7,437 bases of DNA from Desulfobacteraceae bacterium (GTDB taxonomy: Bacteria > Desulfobacterota > Desulfobacteria > Desulfobacterales > UBA11574). Numbering within the stretch: the first letter of the stretch is position 1; the number at the start of each line of letters is the position of its first letter. The position numbers and the translations under genes were made by a program. The stretch is taken from contig PKTV01000266.1 of the NCBI GenBank assembly GCA_002868985.1, positions 1-7,437 on the forward strand, in the 5' to 3' direction. The notes under the pieces are model-generated. The model was not told the DNA's origin. It saw only the letters and a program-made list of their open reading frames with translations, and did no database searches. Below, one piece after another: positions 5,523 through 7,437 of the stretch.

Positions 5523-6146
5523 CTATTTACTTCCCATGAGATTCATAACACAGAGCATCAACCCGAGGCAGACAAAGGCTCCGGGTGCTTGAACCATGAA
5601 AGAGAACGGTTCAAAACTCGTACCAAATACTTCTTGGACGCCGATAACGGAAGTGGGTGTGGTCCAAACGGTTAAATTGTTGGCACCAAACAACTCGCGT
5701 AAAGCGCCTAGAGCCGCTAAAGAAAGGGTAAAACCGATACCAATACCCAGACCGTCGGCAATTGAAAGCGCAATATCGTTCTTGGAAGCGAATGCCTCTG
5801 CTCGGCCCAGCACAATACAGTTTACCACAATCAAAGGGATGAACACGCCCAGTTTGAGAAATAAGGGATAGGCAAAGGCCTGCATTAACAGTTCGGTGAC
5901 GACAACAAAGGTCGCAATGATAATAATGAAACAGGCGATTCGAACTTTGGCCGGAATGACATTTCGCAGTGACGCAACCAGTATGTTCGAAAATACCAGA
6001 ACGAATGTCGTGGCAAGGCCCATTCCGATGCCGTTTTCCATGGTCGTGGTGACACCCAGTACCGGGCATAAGCCTAGCACCAGCCGAAACGGCGCAATTT
6101 CTTCCCACAGACCTTTGGTAAATTCTTGTGTGAGTGTTTTCGCCAT
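5523..6146 (-). CDS. rnfE: Rnf complex membrane subunit RnfE
   Basis: A 207-residue polytopic membrane protein of the RnfE/NqrD family, paralogous to RnfA and of normal length. GLCPVLGVTTT (C27) and VVNCIVLGRAEAFAS (C110) are the family's inverted-pair motifs; the two Cys join those of RnfA in the membrane iron-sulfur centre. The N-terminal segment TKGLWEEIAPFRLVLG leads into the first membrane helix, and the conserved ALGALRELFG is at about 145-154. The region at 155-180 is the usual longer loop before the last helix. The start ATG is preceded by AGGGAGAT at a good spacing (GGGAG, 6 bases). The gap from the rnfG stop is 14 bases and to the rnfA start 10 bases, so the genes are clearly co-transcribed. 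No missing key residues are seen. Confidence 0.97.
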   Translation of the reverse strand: MAKTLTQEFTKGLWEEIAPFRLVLGLCPVLGVTTTMENGIGMGLATTFVLVFSNILVASLRNVIPAKVRIACFIIIIATFVVVTELLMQAFAYPLFLKLGVFIPLIVVNCIVLGRAEAFASKNDIALSIADGLGIGIGFTLSLAALGALRELFGANNLTVWTTPTSVIGVQEVFGTSFEPFSFMVQAPGAFVCLGLMLCVMNLMGSK

Positions 6147-6160
6147 TATGATCTCCCTAT

Positions 6161-6751
6161 TTACTTAAATTCCTTTAACTTTTCTTCGAGCTGAGGCTTT
6201 AATTTTTTATAAATCATACCCGCGTCAGATGCGGCCGAACAGACAGCTCTAGAGGTAATGGTCGCACCACTTATGGCGTTTATTTTGCCCCCGTCGTTGG
6301 TGACTTTATAAGCATCTTTGATGGACATGCCTTTAAATTGGGACGCAAAACCGGGGTCATCCTTTGCCGTGGCACCCAGACCCGGAGTTTCACTGTGGGT
6401 GGTTACCCCGACCCCGACAATCTGGTCGTTTTCCACATTGACGGCGACCATTAGGCCGACATCGCCGCCATAGCCTTTACCGGAACTTTCAAGAACCACC
6501 GTGTTGGTTTTGCCGTCAAATTTTCCGACAAAAAATTTACGTTCCACTTCACCGTCTTTGAGGGCAAACCGGTCGGCAATGGGATCATTCGATGCGCCTT
6601 TGAGGATCGATTTAATGGCAGGCCCTTTTACAAATTTTAGCTGCTGCACTTCGATCTTGGATGCGGTTGCATTTCTTAGGCCGGAAAGCAATCCACCCGA
6701 AAGGGCGCTTAATACCGTCAGAACAACGACCATGGTTACCATTTCTCGCAT
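6161..6751 (-). CDS. rnfG: Rnf complex flavin subunit RnfG
   Basis: RnfG/NqrC-family protein with one N-terminal membrane helix (residues 4-22, MVTMVVVLTVLSALSGGLL) and an FMN-binding domain outside it. The covalent flavin site is SGATITS (SGAT threonine T164 in this numbering); FMN is attached there by the ApbE flavin transferase, which is not encoded in the window. The family motif ETPGLGA is at 121-127. In Rnf, FMN of RnfG relays electrons between the RnfA/E centre and RnfD/RnfC. I chose the ATG at 6749-6751, giving 196 residues: it has GGGAAAGG 9 bases ahead and begins one base after the rnfD stop. A GTG at 6791-6793 would add 14 residues and overlap rnfD by 41 bases, but has no ribosome site. 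The C-terminus is Lys/Glu-rich (KKLKPQLEEKLKEFK). Confidence 0.96.
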   Translation of the reverse strand: MREMVTMVVVLTVLSALSGGLLSGLRNATASKIEVQQLKFVKGPAIKSILKGASNDPIADRFALKDGEVERKFFVGKFDGKTNTVVLESSGKGYGGDVGLMVAVNVENDQIVGVGVTTHSETPGLGATAKDDPGFASQFKGMSIKDAYKVTNDGGKINAISGATITSRAVCSAASDAGMIYKKLKPQLEEKLKEFK

Positions 6752-6752
6752 G

Positions 6753-7437
6753 TTAAACAACCTTTCCCAGAGCTTTTGGTCTGATTTTGTCACAAATTGG
6801 GTTGATAAGGTTCATAAGCAGGATCGCGAAAACCACACCGTCAACATAGGAACCGATATTTCTAATCAATACGGTCATTATGCCTGCTCCGGCGCCGTAA
6901 ATGAGCATGGGGATAAAGTTGACCGGAGAAGAAGAATCTTCGGTAGCCAGAAAAAAGGCGCCGATAATTGTATATCCTGTTAAAAGATGGAAAACAGGGC
7001 TTGCGTAATGGGAAGGATCGGACATGTTAAACAACAGAGCAGTGACACCTACACCAACCAAAAAAGAAACTGTAATTTCCCAGCGGATAAATCCCCTGAT
7101 AATCAGATAAATTCCGCCAATAATGAGGCCGAGTCCGAAAGTTGCACCAATGCCGCCCGAATGCTGTCCTAAAAGAAGATCTGTGGTGCTGAAGGCCTCG
7201 ATACCCGACGTTCCCAGATGTTTGGCGGCGGCCAGGGGATAGACCATGGCAAAGCCGAGATCGTAGTTTACCAAAGCTTCATTAAAATCAAAATAATCTT
7301 TCCAGGCCACCATAAGGATAGCGAATCCAATAAGAACAGGATTGAAAGGATTACCACCGATACCGCCATAAATATGCTTTCCGATAACCACCGCAACTAA
7401 AGTGCCGGTGATGACCAGCCACCATGGAGATGTTGCC
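6753..7437 (-). CDS. rnfD: Rnf complex membrane subunit RnfD, C-terminal two thirds (5' end outside window)
   Basis: 227 residues of an RnfD/NqrB-family membrane protein; the frame continues past base 7437. The visible part starts in a hydrophobic helix (WWLVITGTLVAVVIGK) followed by the hallmark YGGIGGNPFNPVLIGFA. It ends with paired helices containing FLATEDSSSPV and GAGAGIMTVLIRNIG, then NLINPICDKIRP, all typical of RnfD. RnfD binds FMN covalently on a threonine in a motif usually close to SGATPL or STATPL. Here the corresponding place reads EAFSTTDLL (visible residues 80-88), a degenerate version that still offers threonines. RnfD is the membrane flavin subunit thought to link electron transfer to ion movement. 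It is followed immediately by rnfG. rnfC, and perhaps a cytochrome, would be expected further upstream. Confidence 0.96.
   Translation of the reverse strand, partial: ATSPWWLVITGTLVAVVIGKHIYGGIGGNPFNPVLIGFAILMVAWKDYFDFNEALVNYDLGFAMVYPLAAAKHLGTSGIEAFSTTDLLLGQHSGGIGATFGLGLIIGGIYLIIRGFIRWEITVSFLVGVGVTALLFNMSDPSHYASPVFHLLTGYTIIGAFFLATEDSSSPVNFIPMLIYGAGAGIMTVLIRNIGSYVDGVVFAILLMNLINPICDKIRPKALGKVV
6761..6768 (-). promoter_or_regulatory. rnfG ribosome binding site inside the rnfD 3' end
   Basis: GGGAAAGG within the last codons of rnfD, 9 bases before the ATG at 6751. It decides against the upstream GTG at 6793, and its position makes rnfG translation likely to depend on ribosomes finishing rnfD. 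Confidence 0.55.

Noticed and set aside
1..7437. CRISPR arrays, tRNA or rRNA genes, and a complete transposase
   Set aside because: I see no regularly spaced direct repeats, no cloverleaf with a tRNA T-loop motif and no transposase catalytic motif in any frame. Small elements below visual detection cannot be excluded.

Overview
The window looks like chromosomal DNA from a strictly or facultatively anaerobic bacterium. Its best fit is a sulfate-reducing deltaproteobacterium of the Desulfobacterales type. That is an inference from protein style, from the Rnf cluster and from an RnfB fused to a GltD/NfnB-like flavoprotein; no ribosomal or taxonomic marker is present.

Left part (1-2477): the 3' end of an RluA-family rRNA pseudouridine synthase gene (+), then an intergenic stretch of about 400 bases dominated by a long imperfect inverted repeat (581-779). 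Next come a complete short-chain dehydrogenase/reductase gene (+, 929-1744) and a convergent unrecognised gene (-, 1947-2477). Between those two convergent genes lies a nested dyad (1810-1871) with A/T runs on both flanks, a candidate bidirectional terminator or dispersed repeat. The unrecognised gene has a 19-base near-palindrome just ahead of its start.

Middle (2478-2806): a gene-poor stretch of about 330 bases. Most of it is a 232-base segment bounded by matching inverted ends (2576-2593 and 2790-2807) that runs into the rnfB stop codon. Inside it are a perfect 16-base inverted repeat and several smaller dyads. It looks like a small non-autonomous repeat element or a structured operon 3' end.

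Right part (2807-7437): a minus-strand rnf operon read in the order rnfD (5' end outside the window), rnfG, rnfE, rnfA, rnfB. Gene spacing is tight, and the rnfE stop codon forms part of the rnfA Shine-Dalgarno sequence. Rnf is a membrane complex that couples electron transfer from ferredoxin to NAD with Na+ or H+ translocation. RnfA and RnfE carry the paired membrane cysteines, RnfG carries the flavinylation motif SGAT, and RnfD is the membrane FMN subunit. The standout feature is RnfB: at 699 residues it joins the usual iron-sulfur RnfB to a complete GltD/NfnB-type FAD/NAD(P)H oxidoreductase module. This puts a second pyridine-nucleotide site on the ferredoxin side of the complex and suggests that NADPH, or a bifurcating flavin, feeds Rnf directly. 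rnfC would be expected just beyond the right edge.
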